Shown here: one piece after another, positions 10,983-19,496 of the stretch | Layout: each line of letters opens with the position of its first letter | How positions within the stretch are numbered: position 1 is the stretch's first letter | NCBI GenBank assembly: GCA_964618455.1 | Contig: CAZUAQ010000024.1 | Location: 1-64,000 of the forward strand | Origin: CAZUAQ01 sp964618455 | GTDB taxonomy: Bacteria; Planctomycetota; Phycisphaerae; UBA1845; PWPN01 | Direction: 5' to 3' | DNA: 64,000 nucleotides | Notes under the pieces: generated by a model | What the model saw: the letters and a program-made list of their open reading frames with translations, nothing else | The model's database searches: none | What the model was told of the DNA's origin: nothing | Made by a program: the position numbers and the translations under genes

Positions 10983-11216
10983 CGCTTCCTGCTCACTCAC
11001 CCAAAGGCACAGCACCATCATAGTCACATACGGGCCATCCTTCCAACGCATGTACCGAAGGAGAAACGGGGTGCCCGAGTGTTGTGGCGATCTGAGAGCG
11101 TGTATGAATGCGCTTCCAGCGAAAGCAGGCTCTTGCGGAGAACCACAGTTCCCATTTGGTATTTATCTCATGTGATGAGCCGCAGATCCGCGCCATACGC
11201 ACGAACCCTCCCAGCG

Positions 11217-11253
11217 AACGGGGTCGGTCCCTGACCTTTTCACGCGTTCTTAC
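11217..11253. repeat. Degenerate copy of dispersed repeat
   Basis: GGTCCCTGACCTTTTCACGCGTTCTTA resembles the right half of the repeat at 28310-28342 (GTCCCTGAGTTTCTCACACACATTCTAA), with the same order of CCCTGA, a pyrimidine run, CAC and GTTCT. It overlaps the stop codon of the phosphatase gene. Confidence 0.35.
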
Positions 11254-12245
11254 GCCCGGGGGAGGCGTTCGACGATGAGGCAGGTCTGGTCGTCCAGCGG
11301 CGCCAGGCTGCCTTCCGTCTGATCCAGCAGTTCGGTAATGGTCTGGATGCATTCCTCGGCGGGGAGGCGGACCGCCTCCTGAAATTCGGGCGTGAAGGTC
11401 GTCGGACCATGATCGCGCTGGCGTCGTGAAAGAATCAGATCTTCAAGCCCGTCGCTGTAAATGATGAATTTCTGGCCGGGTTCGAGCGTCAGGGTTGTCT
11501 GCCCGAACTCCTCTTCATCGAAGATGCCGAGCAGGCCGCCGGTGACGCGAGACTCCACACACTGCCCTTCGGCCGACACGTGGATCGGGTGCGGATGCCC
11601 CCCTCGACTGTACACCAGTTCATGCGTGAGCGTGTCGATGGTGGCATACAGGGCGGTGACGAACTGGCAGTTGGGCAGATCCTGCAAGGTCAGGTCCTGG
11701 TTGAGACTGTCCAGGATCTCGTGCGGAGGCGTGATGACGTACGAATTGCCTTCGATCCGTTTGCCGGTGATGGATTGCCGCAGAAACATCGTCAGCAGGC
11801 CGGCGGCGACCCCGTGCCCCACGGCATCGGCGATGTAGAAACCGAGCGTGTGTTCGTCCAGCCGCCGCACGTCGTAGACATCGCCGGAGACCCACGTGGC
11901 CGGGCGGTAGAGCGCGGCGAAGCGTACGTCGTCGACGGCGGGGAGTTCCTTCGGCAGGAAATCGCGCTGAAGCCGGCTCGCCAGACGCAACTCCTGGTCC
12001 ACTTCCACGAAGTGCTGGTTCAGTTTCTTGCCGAGTCGCTGCATGGCCGAGACATGCTCGTCCATGCGCCGCAGCAGCGGCTGGTACTTACGAATGGTGG
12101 AAAGCCGCCCCCAGAGTTCGTCGGCGGAGACGTCATCGTGCAGGCGGATCCAGGGTTGCGCATCGTTTTGCTCAGGCACCACCCCGGATGCGCCTGAAGA
12201 CAGCACGATGCCCATGATCCTGGCGGACCCGAGTGCCTCTGCCAA
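11250..12245 (-). CDS. SpoIIE/RsbU-type PP2C serine phosphatase
   Basis: Cytosolic manganese-dependent phosphatase of the kind that reverses anti-sigma-antagonist phosphorylation in partner-switching pathways. The coiled linker LNQHFVEVDQELRLASRLQRDFLP leads into the PP2C core: WVSGDVYDVRRLD, YIADAVGHGVAAGLLT (metal Asp residues), VYSRGGHPHP, FIIYSDGLEDL and LDDQTCLIVER. The only usual start codon is a TTG at 12245 without a ribosome-binding site. The same frame continues upstream to 12587 with clear receiver-like coding character, so this start is probably wrong (see the neighbouring entry). No RsbV or RsbW homologue is nearby, so its target is unknown. Confidence 0.85.
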   Translation of the reverse strand: MAEALGSARIMGIVLSSGASGVVPEQNDAQPWIRLHDDVSADELWGRLSTIRKYQPLLRRMDEHVSAMQRLGKKLNQHFVEVDQELRLASRLQRDFLPKELPAVDDVRFAALYRPATWVSGDVYDVRRLDEHTLGFYIADAVGHGVAAGLLTMFLRQSITGKRIEGNSYVITPPHEILDSLNQDLTLQDLPNCQFVTALYATIDTLTHELVYSRGGHPHPIHVSAEGQCVESRVTGGLLGIFDEEEFGQTTLTLEPGQKFIIYSDGLEDLILSRRQRDHGPTTFTPEFQEAVRLPAEECIQTITELLDQTEGSLAPLDDQTCLIVERLPRA

Positions 12246-12491
12246 GAGAGTACGCTCGGTCAGATCGTGGCACGTATCGGAACCTGTGGGATCGTAGACG
12301 ATGACGGCGTCGACACGTTCGAGAAGGCGACCGTCGCATGCGTCGCGCTGGCACGTGACCGCCTCGACGCGAACCGAGTGGGTCTCGACCAGCTCGGCCA
12401 GCGAGATCGGCCATTGCCCTTGAGCACTGACCAGCAGGATGCTGAGCGTGCGGGTATCCGGGCGTGCAGTTTGTACCGATAAGTCGGGCAG
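12246..12491 (-). other. Coding-like upstream extension of the phosphatase (pseudo-receiver domain)
   Basis: Translating the phosphatase frame upstream of the TTG gives TLSILLVSAQ, LAELVETHSVRVEAV, LLERVDAVIVYDPTG and ALGSARIMGIVLSSG, an alternating beta-alpha pattern like a receiver domain that lacks the usual phospho-acceptor triad. No ATG, GTG or TTG occurs in frame between the stop at 12585-12587 and 12245. A CTG at 12489-12491 follows AAGGGGAAG by about five bases and may be the true start. Otherwise translation must enter by reinitiation or a frameshift. Confidence 0.45.
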
Positions 12492-12584
12492 GGCGACTTC
12501 CCCTTGTGCTCGATATCTTTGCAGATCGGCGGAACGCCTTGGAAGCGGACACTCGTGCGAGGTCCTCTCCCACTGAAGGTCGTC

Positions 12585-13142
12585 TCAACGCGCGGACTGC
12601 TTGAGAATCGAGTCGGGGATTTCGACATGGTCGCCGGTCACGATGCCCAAATCGGCGAAAAGACCGGCGCGAACCTCGAGCGCGTAAATGGCAGGCTCGA
12701 GGGAGGGATACGTTCGGGTTTCCAGTGGGGCCATCGTATAGGTCTTGACGATCGTCCCGTCGGTCCGAATATACGCGATATCCAGGGGAATGATGGTGTT
12801 GCGCATCCAGAACGAGAGAGGGCGCTCCTCCTCGAAGAGAAAGAGCATGCCGCGATGCGTGCCGTCGTCCAGGGGATCGAGCTCGTGCTGCTCGACGTTC
12901 ATCAATCCCGTCTGACGTTCGTCTTCCGTCTGGGCGAGCCACACATGGAAGGCGTTGTCCTCGATGGTCAGCTCAGCGGTGTCCATGGTCTCCAACGCAT
13001 TTCGAGGGCCTTCGGGAATCTGCTCACACCCGGTCAGGAGAACGGCCAGAGCGAGCCACGCCCACCGTCCCCCGGCATGTCGAATCGGAGCGCATCGCCA
13101 GCGAGGGAGGGTAACTTCCTCGGAATTCGTAATGAAGCTCAA
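12585..13142 (-). CDS. DUF192 lipoprotein
   Basis: About 185 residues. A lipobox (LAVLLTGC) predicts a lipid anchor. The DUF192 domain follows: AFHVWLAQTEDERQTGLMNV, MLFLFEEERPLSFWMRNT and a C-terminal half with IPLDIAYI and ALEVRAGLF. The family's function is unknown. No ATG lies close to the lipobox; I chose the TTG at 13142 because GGAGG lies seven bases upstream. Its TGA stop (12585-12587) is in the same frame as the phosphatase downstream, so the two frames are separated by one stop codon. Confidence 0.8.
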   Translation of the reverse strand: MSFITNSEEVTLPRWRCAPIRHAGGRWAWLALAVLLTGCEQIPEGPRNALETMDTAELTIEDNAFHVWLAQTEDERQTGLMNVEQHELDPLDDGTHRGMLFLFEEERPLSFWMRNTIIPLDIAYIRTDGTIVKTYTMAPLETRTYPSLEPAIYALEVRAGLFADLGIVTGDHVEIPDSILKQSAR

Positions 13143-13811
13143 AGCCCTGCCTCCGAAACCAGATAAACCAACTGAGGTGAACGTGTGGTATCCGGGGTGA
13201 CGGAAAGGCGACACGTTTCCGCTCTCCGGGGGTTGGTATCAATGCGTGTGGGAGTATACGAACTGCATCTCGACCTCGCAAATGGCCGATAAGAATGGAT
13301 CATGAATTGACCAGAACATGCCCCGCAGCTTCGAGGAGACGTGAAGACAATGATGGACCGCATCACAGCACGCGGGAATCGACGACTTCTGGTCGTTGGT
13401 CATCGGGGGACTGGCGATGAGGCCGATCTGAACGCTGAGGGCAAGCGAAGTTTCGAGTGTGCCTTCGAAAGTGGCGCGTTGAAGACGGCGCAGCATTGCT
13501 GCCTCGGGCGTGAGCGAGGTCGCTCGCATGAAGCAAGCGACACCGCAGCGGCGAAGAGTGAGTTGTAGTTGAAAAAGGACACAACCCTGCTAGGATGGGC
13601 TCGCAAGGGGCAGGCGTGGTTGTTGGGGCATATGACAGGATGACCACCGGCGCGGTCAATGGCCTGTCAGTAGCGGCCTGACGTGGTCGCAGTATTCTCA
13701 ACAGGTCCAGCCGCGCAAACTGTGTGGATACTGAACCGGTACTGGCCGGGTCCACCCCCGTCCGTGAGCCCACGGAACATCAGGCGATACAAGGCCGTGG
13801 CGATCAGCACG
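13143..13811. other. Intergenic region with no convincing gene
   Basis: Nearly 670 bases between the divergent DUF192 gene and the antiporter operon. The short open frames on both strands lack ribosome-binding sites and protein-like composition. It must hold the promoter of the antiporter operon, but I see no strong sigma-70 pair. The frame of the first antiporter gene is open back to 13683 without membrane-protein character. Confidence 0.5.
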
Positions 13812-14279
13812 ATGAGACACCTGTGGACAGTCATCATTCTATTGGCCATCTGGAGCGTGTTGTCGGGTAAGTTCGACGCGCTGCACTTCGGCGTGGGTGT
13901 GGTGACGGTCTTGCTGCTCACCTGGAGCATTCACGTGCGTCGCCCTCAGCCGCTGCCACTGCTGCGATTGGTCGCTTACGTCCCGTGGCTGTTGCTGCAG
14001 GTGGTCAAGAGCAACATTCACGTCGCACGCCTGGTGTTGGGGAACTTCAGCAAAGTCAAACCGCGCTTCGTGCGCATTCGACCGGGCCTCCGCGGCGATC
14101 ATCCGGTCACGCTGCTGGGCTGTTCGATCACGCTCACGCCCGGCACTGTCACCGTCGATACGGATAGCGACTGGGTGTTGGTGCATGCGCTCGACGACGA
14201 TTCCGCAGCTGCCCTGAGTGAGGGCGAGATGGCCCGACGCGTGGCACAGGTGTACGCCAAACACCAGGAGGCCGAGTGA
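13812..14279 (+). CDS. mrpE: Mrp/Mnh antiporter subunit E
   Basis: First gene of a tightly overlapping operon for a multi-subunit cation/proton antiporter of the cytoplasmic membrane. About 155 residues from ATG 13812: two N-terminal helices (LWTVIILLAIWSVL and the segment around FGVGVVTVLLLTWSI), then the MnhE core KSNIHVARLVL and LLGCSITLTPGTVTVD, ending with a soluble tail. The family core is well conserved. The TGA stop overlaps the next ATG. The frame is open upstream to 13683, but that stretch is not membrane-protein-like. Confidence 0.88.
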   Translation: MRHLWTVIILLAIWSVLSGKFDALHFGVGVVTVLLLTWSIHVRRPQPLPLLRLVAYVPWLLLQVVKSNIHVARLVLGNFSKVKPRFVRIRPGLRGDHPVTLLGCSITLTPGTVTVDTDSDWVLVHALDDDSAAALSEGEMARRVAQVYAKHQEAE

Positions 14280-14551
14280 TGGCTGTGGTGTGGGTGATCG
14301 CCGGGACCGTCCTTGTCGTGCTGATTCTGCCTTACATGACCCGCGCGATGCGCGGCCCGAGCGTGTTTGATCGCATGGTGGGCCTCAACGCCATGGGCAC
14401 GAAGGTGGCCGTGCTGCTGGTCCTGGTCGGGCTGCTCTACGACTGGCTGGAGATGTTCGTCGACATCGTGTTGGCGTTGTTCCTGCTGAACTTCGTTGCC
14501 ACGCTGCTGGTGGCCCGCTACATCAACGAGCACCGAAAGGGACGCACATGA
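14279..14551 (+). CDS. mrpF: Mrp/Mnh antiporter subunit F
   Basis: Ninety residues with three membrane helices; MRGPSVFDRMVGLNAMGTK is the MnhF signature (RGP...DR) near the first loop. ATG 14279 overlaps the mrpE stop codon and has AGGAGG eight bases upstream; a GTG at 14276 is also in frame. The protein is a small membrane subunit of the antiporter complex. Confidence 0.9.
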   Translation: MAVVWVIAGTVLVVLILPYMTRAMRGPSVFDRMVGLNAMGTKVAVLLVLVGLLYDWLEMFVDIVLALFLLNFVATLLVARYINEHRKGRT

Positions 14552-14895
14552 TCCTGGCGCTTCAGGCGACGCTTGCGTGCGTGCTCGTCATCATCGGGAT
14601 GCTGTTCCTGATCGTGGCGGCGGTCGGCTTTGCCCGCCTGCCCGATGTCTTTTGCCGCCTGCACGTGACCGGCATCATGGACACGCTCGGCGCACCGATG
14701 GTGCTTCTTGGCGCGGTAGTTTGGAACGGCTGGAACCTGACGTCGGGCAAGTTGCTGCTGGGCCTGGTATTCCTGTTCATCACCAGTCCCCTGGTCGGCC
14801 ACCTCTTGAGTTGGGCGGCACTGCGGTCGGGGCAGGAGGATCCTGAGTTGATCGACTTGGCGAATCCCGAGCCCACCGAGGAGGACGCCACGTGA
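14548..14895 (+). CDS. mrpG: Mrp/Mnh antiporter subunit G
   Basis: About 115 residues, three helices. FARLPDVFCRLHVTGIMDTLG is the conserved MnhG/PhaG pattern (RxPDxxxRLHxxxxxxTLG); the protein ends in an acidic tail (PEPTEEDAT). ATG 14548 overlaps the mrpF stop (ATGA). Structural subunit of the antiporter complex. Confidence 0.92.
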   Translation: MILALQATLACVLVIIGMLFLIVAAVGFARLPDVFCRLHVTGIMDTLGAPMVLLGAVVWNGWNLTSGKLLLGLVFLFITSPLVGHLLSWAALRSGQEDPELIDLANPEPTEEDAT

Positions 14896-15467
14896 TCGAA
14901 TACCTCGAAATCCTGCTCAGCCTCCTCTTGGGCGCCACGGCGGTGACGCTCGTGTTCACGCGCGACCTGTTCGGCGTGACCGTGCTGCTGTCGGTGTACA
15001 GTGGATTGTTCGGCGTGGTGCTTTCGCTCCTGGGTGCGGTGGATGTGGCATTCACCGAAGCGGTTGTCGGCGCGGGCCTCTCCACCGGGTTGTTATTGGC
15101 ACTGCTGCGTTATTTGCGTGCTGATGTGAACTGGGTGACGCGGCATGCCCGGTTCGACCCGCCACGCAAGCGCGCCCGCAACTACGTCGCTGCGGTGGTG
15201 GCGGCGGCCGTGGGCATGGTGTTGCTCTACGCGGTACACGCGCTACCGGAGTTTGGCAGCGCGACCAGCCCGGCCCACCAACGCGTCGCGGCACAATATC
15301 TTAAGCGCACCTATCACGATGCGAAGACGCCCAATGCCGTGACCGCGGTGCTGGCCGACTACCGCAGCTTCGATACGTTGATTGAAACTTCTGTGGTGCT
15401 TACCGGTGCGGTGGCATGTGTGTTGATCCTGCGCAAGCACAAGTCCTCAGCCCTGGAGGCCGAATGA
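14892..15467 (+). CDS. DUF4040/MbhD-like antiporter subunit
   Basis: About 191 residues. The N-terminal half (LFGVTVLLSVYSGLFGVVLSL and AVDVAFTEAVVGAGLSTGLL) matches the MbhD/DUF4040 domain, which in classical Mrp systems is the C-terminal part of MrpA. The second half has a periplasmic-looking segment and two helices, like MbhE or the MnhB N-terminus. It begins with GTG at 14892 overlapping the mrpG stop. Its presence as a free gene means the MrpA functions are split in this operon. Confidence 0.8.
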   Translation: MIEYLEILLSLLLGATAVTLVFTRDLFGVTVLLSVYSGLFGVVLSLLGAVDVAFTEAVVGAGLSTGLLLALLRYLRADVNWVTRHARFDPPRKRARNYVAAVVAAAVGMVLLYAVHALPEFGSATSPAHQRVAAQYLKRTYHDAKTPNAVTAVLADYRSFDTLIETSVVLTGAVACVLILRKHKSSALEAE

Positions 15468-15931
15468 ACCAACCACTCGATGATATCATCATGCGTTCGC
15501 TGGTCGGGCCGATCGAGGTGACGCTGCGACTGTTTGCGGTGTACGTGCTGATGCACGGCCACTACAGCCCGGGCGGCGGCTTCCAGGCCGGCGTGTTGTT
15601 GGCCGCTTCGGTGATCGTGCCGCGGCTGGCCTTCGGCAAGGATGCGCGGAGCAAGGGCTTCCTTGATTTCACACCGCCCCAGGCATTAGCCCTGGCGGCC
15701 GTGGGCGTGCTCATCTATGCGGCCATCGGCATCCTGCCCATCTTCCTGGATGCCGCCATGCTCGACTACGGCGCCCTGCCGGTGGCCCAGAAGGAAGCCG
15801 AGCGCCACTCGCTGGGCATCCTCGGCATCGAAGTCGGCGTCACGCTGGGTGTGGCGGGCTCGGCGCTGAGCATCTTCCACTCGCTCTATGCCGACGACCC
15901 ACAAGTCGTCCAGAAAAGCGAGGCGGCCTGA
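15464..15931 (+). CDS. mrpB: Mrp/Mnh antiporter subunit B
   Basis: About 155 residues with four helices and the MnhB signature HGHYSPGGGFQAGVLLAA. ATG 15464 overlaps the stop of the previous gene by four bases (ATGA), so I reject the longer frame starting at 15416. The last helix, GIEVGVTLGVAGSALSIFHSL, is typical of the family. Confidence 0.9.
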   Translation: MNQPLDDIIMRSLVGPIEVTLRLFAVYVLMHGHYSPGGGFQAGVLLAASVIVPRLAFGKDARSKGFLDFTPPQALALAAVGVLIYAAIGILPIFLDAAMLDYGALPVAQKEAERHSLGILGIEVGVTLGVAGSALSIFHSLYADDPQVVQKSEAA

Positions 15932-16308
15932 TGACGGACTACCTGGGCGCACGCGGGCCGTACATGTTGTTTGTCGTGTTGGTGGTCTGTGGCGTGTACC
16001 TGCTGGTGGCAAGACGGAACTACCTGCGCATGATCGCGGGGCTTTATCTGTTCCAGTCGTCCATCATTCTCTTTTTCATCCTCATCGCAGCGCGACGCGA
16101 GGGCACGGTGCCCATCGTCGGCGGCGAATCCACCGTGCAGGCCAATCCCTTGCCTCACGCGCTGATGCTCACGGCAATCGTCGTCGGCGTGGCGACGCTG
16201 GGTGTGGCCCTGGCGATCCTTCGGCGGATGTACGGGGAGTCCGGGGGCATTGAGGAACAGACCGAACCCTCAACCGAACCACCGGTATGCCCGCCGCTGG
16301 AGCAGTGA
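15931..16308 (+). CDS. mrpC: Mrp/Mnh antiporter subunit C (NuoK-like)
   Basis: About 125 residues, three helices, homologous to NuoK of complex I. Visible are YLRMIAGLYLFQSSIILFF in helix 2 and PLPHALMLTAIVVGVATLGVAL in helix 3, the usual DPLPQALVLTAIVI motif of MrpC. The ATG at 15931 overlaps the last base of the mrpB stop codon. The C-terminal proline- and glutamate-rich tail is longer than usual and overlaps the next gene. Confidence 0.9.
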   Translation: MTDYLGARGPYMLFVVLVVCGVYLLVARRNYLRMIAGLYLFQSSIILFFILIAARREGTVPIVGGESTVQANPLPHALMLTAIVVGVATLGVALAILRRMYGESGGIEEQTEPSTEPPVCPPLEQ

Positions 16309-17816
16309 GTCCGAACGTGCTGTCAAACACGCCCATCCTGTTGTTCTTAATGCCCTTCCTCGGGGCGCTGTTGTGCGTGATTGCCGACTGGCTTCGCCCG
16401 AGAACCGCAGGGTCGATTGCCAGCGGCACGATGCTGCTCACCGCCGCGCTGTCGGTTTTGGCGGCGTACGACGTGTGGACTGCCGGCGCGCTGGTGACCG
16501 ACCTGGGTGGCTGGACCCAGCAAGCGGACATGCCGTGGTACCTGGGTATCCGCTGGCAGATCGATTCACTGAGCGCACTGCTGGTCGTATTGGTATCGGT
16601 ACTCGGCGCGGGAGTGATTACCAGTGGGCATCGTTCGCTGCGCAGTGAACTGCCCACGCGCGAGCCGGTGTACTTCGCCTGTGCGTTGTTGTTGATCAGC
16701 GGGCTTATGGGCATCGCGCTCACGGCCGACTTGTTCAACCTGTTCGTCCACCTCGAAGTGGCTTCGCTGGCCGGCTACGCGCTGGTGGCCGGTGGTCGCA
16801 AGCCAGCGATTCGTGCGGCGATGGACTACCTGATCATCGGCACCATCGGCGCATCGCTGTACCTGCTGGGCGTGGGCTTCATCTACGCTTCAACCGGCAC
16901 ATTGAACATGGCGGAGGTTGCGAAGTATTGGTCCGAGGGCGATATGCGCCTGAACGTGATCGGCCTTCTGATGATCACCGTGGGTCTTTCCGTGAAGATG
17001 GGCCTGTTCCCGCTGCACACGTGGATGCCCGCTGCCTACTCCACCGCGCCTGCCCCGGCCGGTGCGCTGATGGCCCCGCTGGCGACGAAGGTCTCGGCCT
17101 ACGCATTGCTACGGGTCCTGTTTTGGGTGGTTTCGGCCGATGCCTTGCAGCAACAGCAAGTCGTGCTGGCGGCGCTGGCATGGGCGGGTGTGGCGGGCAT
17201 GATCTTCGGCGCCGTGCAAGCCGCGCGACAGACGGACCTGTGGCGACTGCTGGCCTACTCGAGCGTTTCACAGATGGGCCTGATCGCCCTGGGCATGGGC
17301 CTGGCCGACGCCAACAGCTTGATCGGCGCGATCCTGCACATCGCCAACGACGCGGTGATGAAGGGCGCGCTGTTTCTCGCCGCGGCGGTCATCCTCGCAC
17401 GCTTCGGCGTACGGCAGGTCGATCAACTCTCCCAACTGCGTGGCGCGGCGCCGTGGACCATGGGCGTGTTCGTGATCGCCGGGCTGTCGCTGATCGGCAT
17501 CCCACCGCTTTGCGGTTTCTACGGCAAGTGGTACGTGCTGTCGGCAGCCATCGAGCAGCAGGCGTGGGTCTTCGTCGCGGCGATCATCCTGGGCACCCTT
17601 GCCACTGCCGTGTACATCTTCAGAATCTTCGAAGAACTGTTCTTCAAGCCGGCCGACGGTGAGTTGACCGTCGCGCCGGCGCCAAAGAATGATCTCCTCA
17701 GCGCTACCAGCGTCGCGTTGGCCGCGTGCATCGTGCTGCTGGGGTTGATCAACGAAGTGATCGTCAGTCGCGTGATCCTGCCGATCCTCCCGGAGGGTCT
17801 GACCTTTGTCCGATGA
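16287..17816 (+). CDS. mrpD: Mrp/Mnh antiporter subunit D (first copy)
   Basis: About 509 residues and 14 or so membrane helices of the NuoL/M/N proton-pumping family. Conserved pieces include FNLFVHLEVASLAGYALVA (the functional Glu in helix 5), MGLFPLHTWMPAAYSTAPAP (Lys and His region) and LLAYSSVSQMGLI. ATG 16287 gives a 22-base overlap with mrpC. A GTG at 16305 would give the four-base overlap seen elsewhere in this operon and is an equally good start. It forms a likely ion-translocating channel of the complex. Confidence 0.9.
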   Translation: MPAAGAVSPNVLSNTPILLFLMPFLGALLCVIADWLRPRTAGSIASGTMLLTAALSVLAAYDVWTAGALVTDLGGWTQQADMPWYLGIRWQIDSLSALLVVLVSVLGAGVITSGHRSLRSELPTREPVYFACALLLISGLMGIALTADLFNLFVHLEVASLAGYALVAGGRKPAIRAAMDYLIIGTIGASLYLLGVGFIYASTGTLNMAEVAKYWSEGDMRLNVIGLLMITVGLSVKMGLFPLHTWMPAAYSTAPAPAGALMAPLATKVSAYALLRVLFWVVSADALQQQQVVLAALAWAGVAGMIFGAVQAARQTDLWRLLAYSSVSQMGLIALGMGLADANSLIGAILHIANDAVMKGALFLAAAVILARFGVRQVDQLSQLRGAAPWTMGVFVIAGLSLIGIPPLCGFYGKWYVLSAAIEQQAWVFVAAIILGTLATAVYIFRIFEELFFKPADGELTVAPAPKNDLLSATSVALAACIVLLGLINEVIVSRVILPILPEGLTFVR

Positions 17817-19287
17817 AATGCTGATCCTGAGCGCGTTGATCGCGCCGTTCGTGGCGGCGAGCCTGAGTTTGCTCGCCCCCCGCCGCCTGGCTGAGGTCTG
17901 GCAATACGGCGCGGCGGTGGTGGCGTTGTTGGCATCGGCGAGTTTGCTGATCAAGGTGCTCGATGGCGAACAGCCGGACCTGGCGTTGCTGACCGTCCTG
18001 CCCGGGCTGGACCTGGCCTTACGCGTCGACGCTCTGGGCATCACCTTCGCCACGTTGGCCAGCACGCTCTGGCTCGCCGCGAGCATGTATTCCAGCGGTT
18101 ATGTCCGTGCGGAGAACATGACACACCGGCCGCGTTACTTCGCCTGTTTTGCCGCGTCGATCGGCGCGGCGCTGGGCGTAGCGTTCAGCGCCAACCTGCT
18201 GACTTTCCTGGTGTTCTACGAACTGCTGACGCTGATGACTTACCCGTTGGTGGCGCACAAGCAATCGCCCGAGGCGATCACGGCCGGTCGGCGCTACCTG
18301 TGTTTCGCGCTGTCGGCGGGCATGGTGTTGCTCGTGGCGATTGCCTGGACGTGGCACGCCGCCGGCACGCTCGAATTCACCGGTGGGGGCATCCTTGCCG
18401 GGCAAGTCACCGTGACGACGGCCGCGGTGCTGTTGTGCCTGTTCATGGCCGGCTGCGGTGTCAAGGCGGCGATCATGCCGTTGCACTCCTGGCTGCCCGC
18501 GGCGATGGTCGCGCCCAGCCCGGTCAGCGCGTTGCTGCACGCGGTTGCCGTCGTCAAGGCCGGTGTCTTTGGTTGCATCCGCATTATCGGCTTTGTCTTC
18601 GGCCCCGTACTGCTCGCGGACATATCGGCCGCGGCCGTCATCACCGCGCTGTGCGGGGTGACCATCATCGTCGGGTCGCTGCTGGCCCTGCGGCAAGATC
18701 AGCTCAAACGCCGGCTGGCGTATTCCACCATCGTGCAACTCTCATTCATCGTGCTGGGCGCACTGTTGATGACACCGCTGGCCATGACCGGCTCGGTCCT
18801 GCACTTGGTCAACCACGGCCTAGCCAAAATCACGCTGTTCCTCTGCGCCGGTGCGATCATCGCTACCAATCACGTTGAACGCATCAGTCAGATGAAAGGC
18901 CTGGCCCATCGGATGCCCTGGACGTTCGGTGCATTTACCGTCGCATCGCTCGGGCTGATCGGCGTGCCGGCCTTTTGCGGGTTCGTCAGCAAGTTCTATC
19001 TCATCCGCGGTGCGTGGCAGAGCGGCGAGGTCGCTTACCTGGTCATTCTGCTGCTGGCCTCGGTGTTCACCGCCGCGTACCTGCTGCCGGTGCTTTACAC
19101 CGCTTACTTTGAGAGACCTGATGATGGCCACGCCGCGCACGGTGTCGAGGCGTCCCGCAGCATGGTCGTGCCGCTGCTGGCGACGGCAACGTTCGTTTTC
19201 GTGTTTGGCACCGTGCCCGCGGTCATCAAAGTGCAGTTTGACCTGGCCGTGAGCGTGGCACGCGTGGTCTTCGGAGATGCGCCATGA
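17806..19287 (+). CDS. Mrp/Mnh antiporter D-type subunit (second copy)
   Basis: About 493 residues, again NuoL/M/N-type, with LTFLVFYELLTLMTYPLVAH (helix 5 Glu), AAIMPLHSWLPAAMVAPSPVS and RLAYSTIVQLSFIVLG. It begins at TTG 17806 behind GGAGGG (17792-17797), or at ATG 17818. It overlaps mrpD by 11 bases. It is clearly divergent from the first copy, so it is an additional channel subunit rather than a recent duplicate. It may replace the MrpA N-terminal domain. Confidence 0.88.
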   Translation: MSDEMLILSALIAPFVAASLSLLAPRRLAEVWQYGAAVVALLASASLLIKVLDGEQPDLALLTVLPGLDLALRVDALGITFATLASTLWLAASMYSSGYVRAENMTHRPRYFACFAASIGAALGVAFSANLLTFLVFYELLTLMTYPLVAHKQSPEAITAGRRYLCFALSAGMVLLVAIAWTWHAAGTLEFTGGGILAGQVTVTTAAVLLCLFMAGCGVKAAIMPLHSWLPAAMVAPSPVSALLHAVAVVKAGVFGCIRIIGFVFGPVLLADISAAAVITALCGVTIIVGSLLALRQDQLKRRLAYSTIVQLSFIVLGALLMTPLAMTGSVLHLVNHGLAKITLFLCAGAIIATNHVERISQMKGLAHRMPWTFGAFTVASLGLIGVPAFCGFVSKFYLIRGAWQSGEVAYLVILLLASVFTAAYLLPVLYTAYFERPDDGHAAHGVEASRSMVVPLLATATFVFVFGTVPAVIKVQFDLAVSVARVVFGDAP

Positions 19288-19496
19288 GCAAAGCGACTAT
19301 TTGGCTCGCCGGAGTCCTGGTCGTTCTGGTGGTGGCTGAGGCGTTGTTCGCGCCACACCATCACCCGGTGTTCCCGTGGCATCGCGTACCGGGCTTTCTC
19401 GCGATGGTGGGGTTGGTTTCCTGCATCGTCGTCGTGAAGCTGAGTAAGGCGATGGGCAAGTGGTGGCTCCAGCGATCCGAGGAATACGATGCCTGA
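19284..19496 (+). CDS. Small membrane protein of the antiporter operon
   Basis: Seventy residues with two hydrophobic segments (IWLAGVLVVLVVAEALFA and FLAMVGLVSCIVVV) separated by HHHPVFPWHRVPG. It ends in a basic and acidic tail. ATG 19284 overlaps the previous stop (ATGA), and the next gene starts before its own stop, so it is translated as part of the operon. No named family recognised; probably an accessory subunit. The His cluster between the helices is unusual. Confidence 0.75.
   Translation: MSKATIWLAGVLVVLVVAEALFAPHHHPVFPWHRVPGFLAMVGLVSCIVVVKLSKAMGKWWLQRSEEYDA

Noticed and set aside
13239..13568. Short frames on both strands before the antiporter operon
   Set aside because: No translation signals or recognisable content; the two strands are equally unconvincing.
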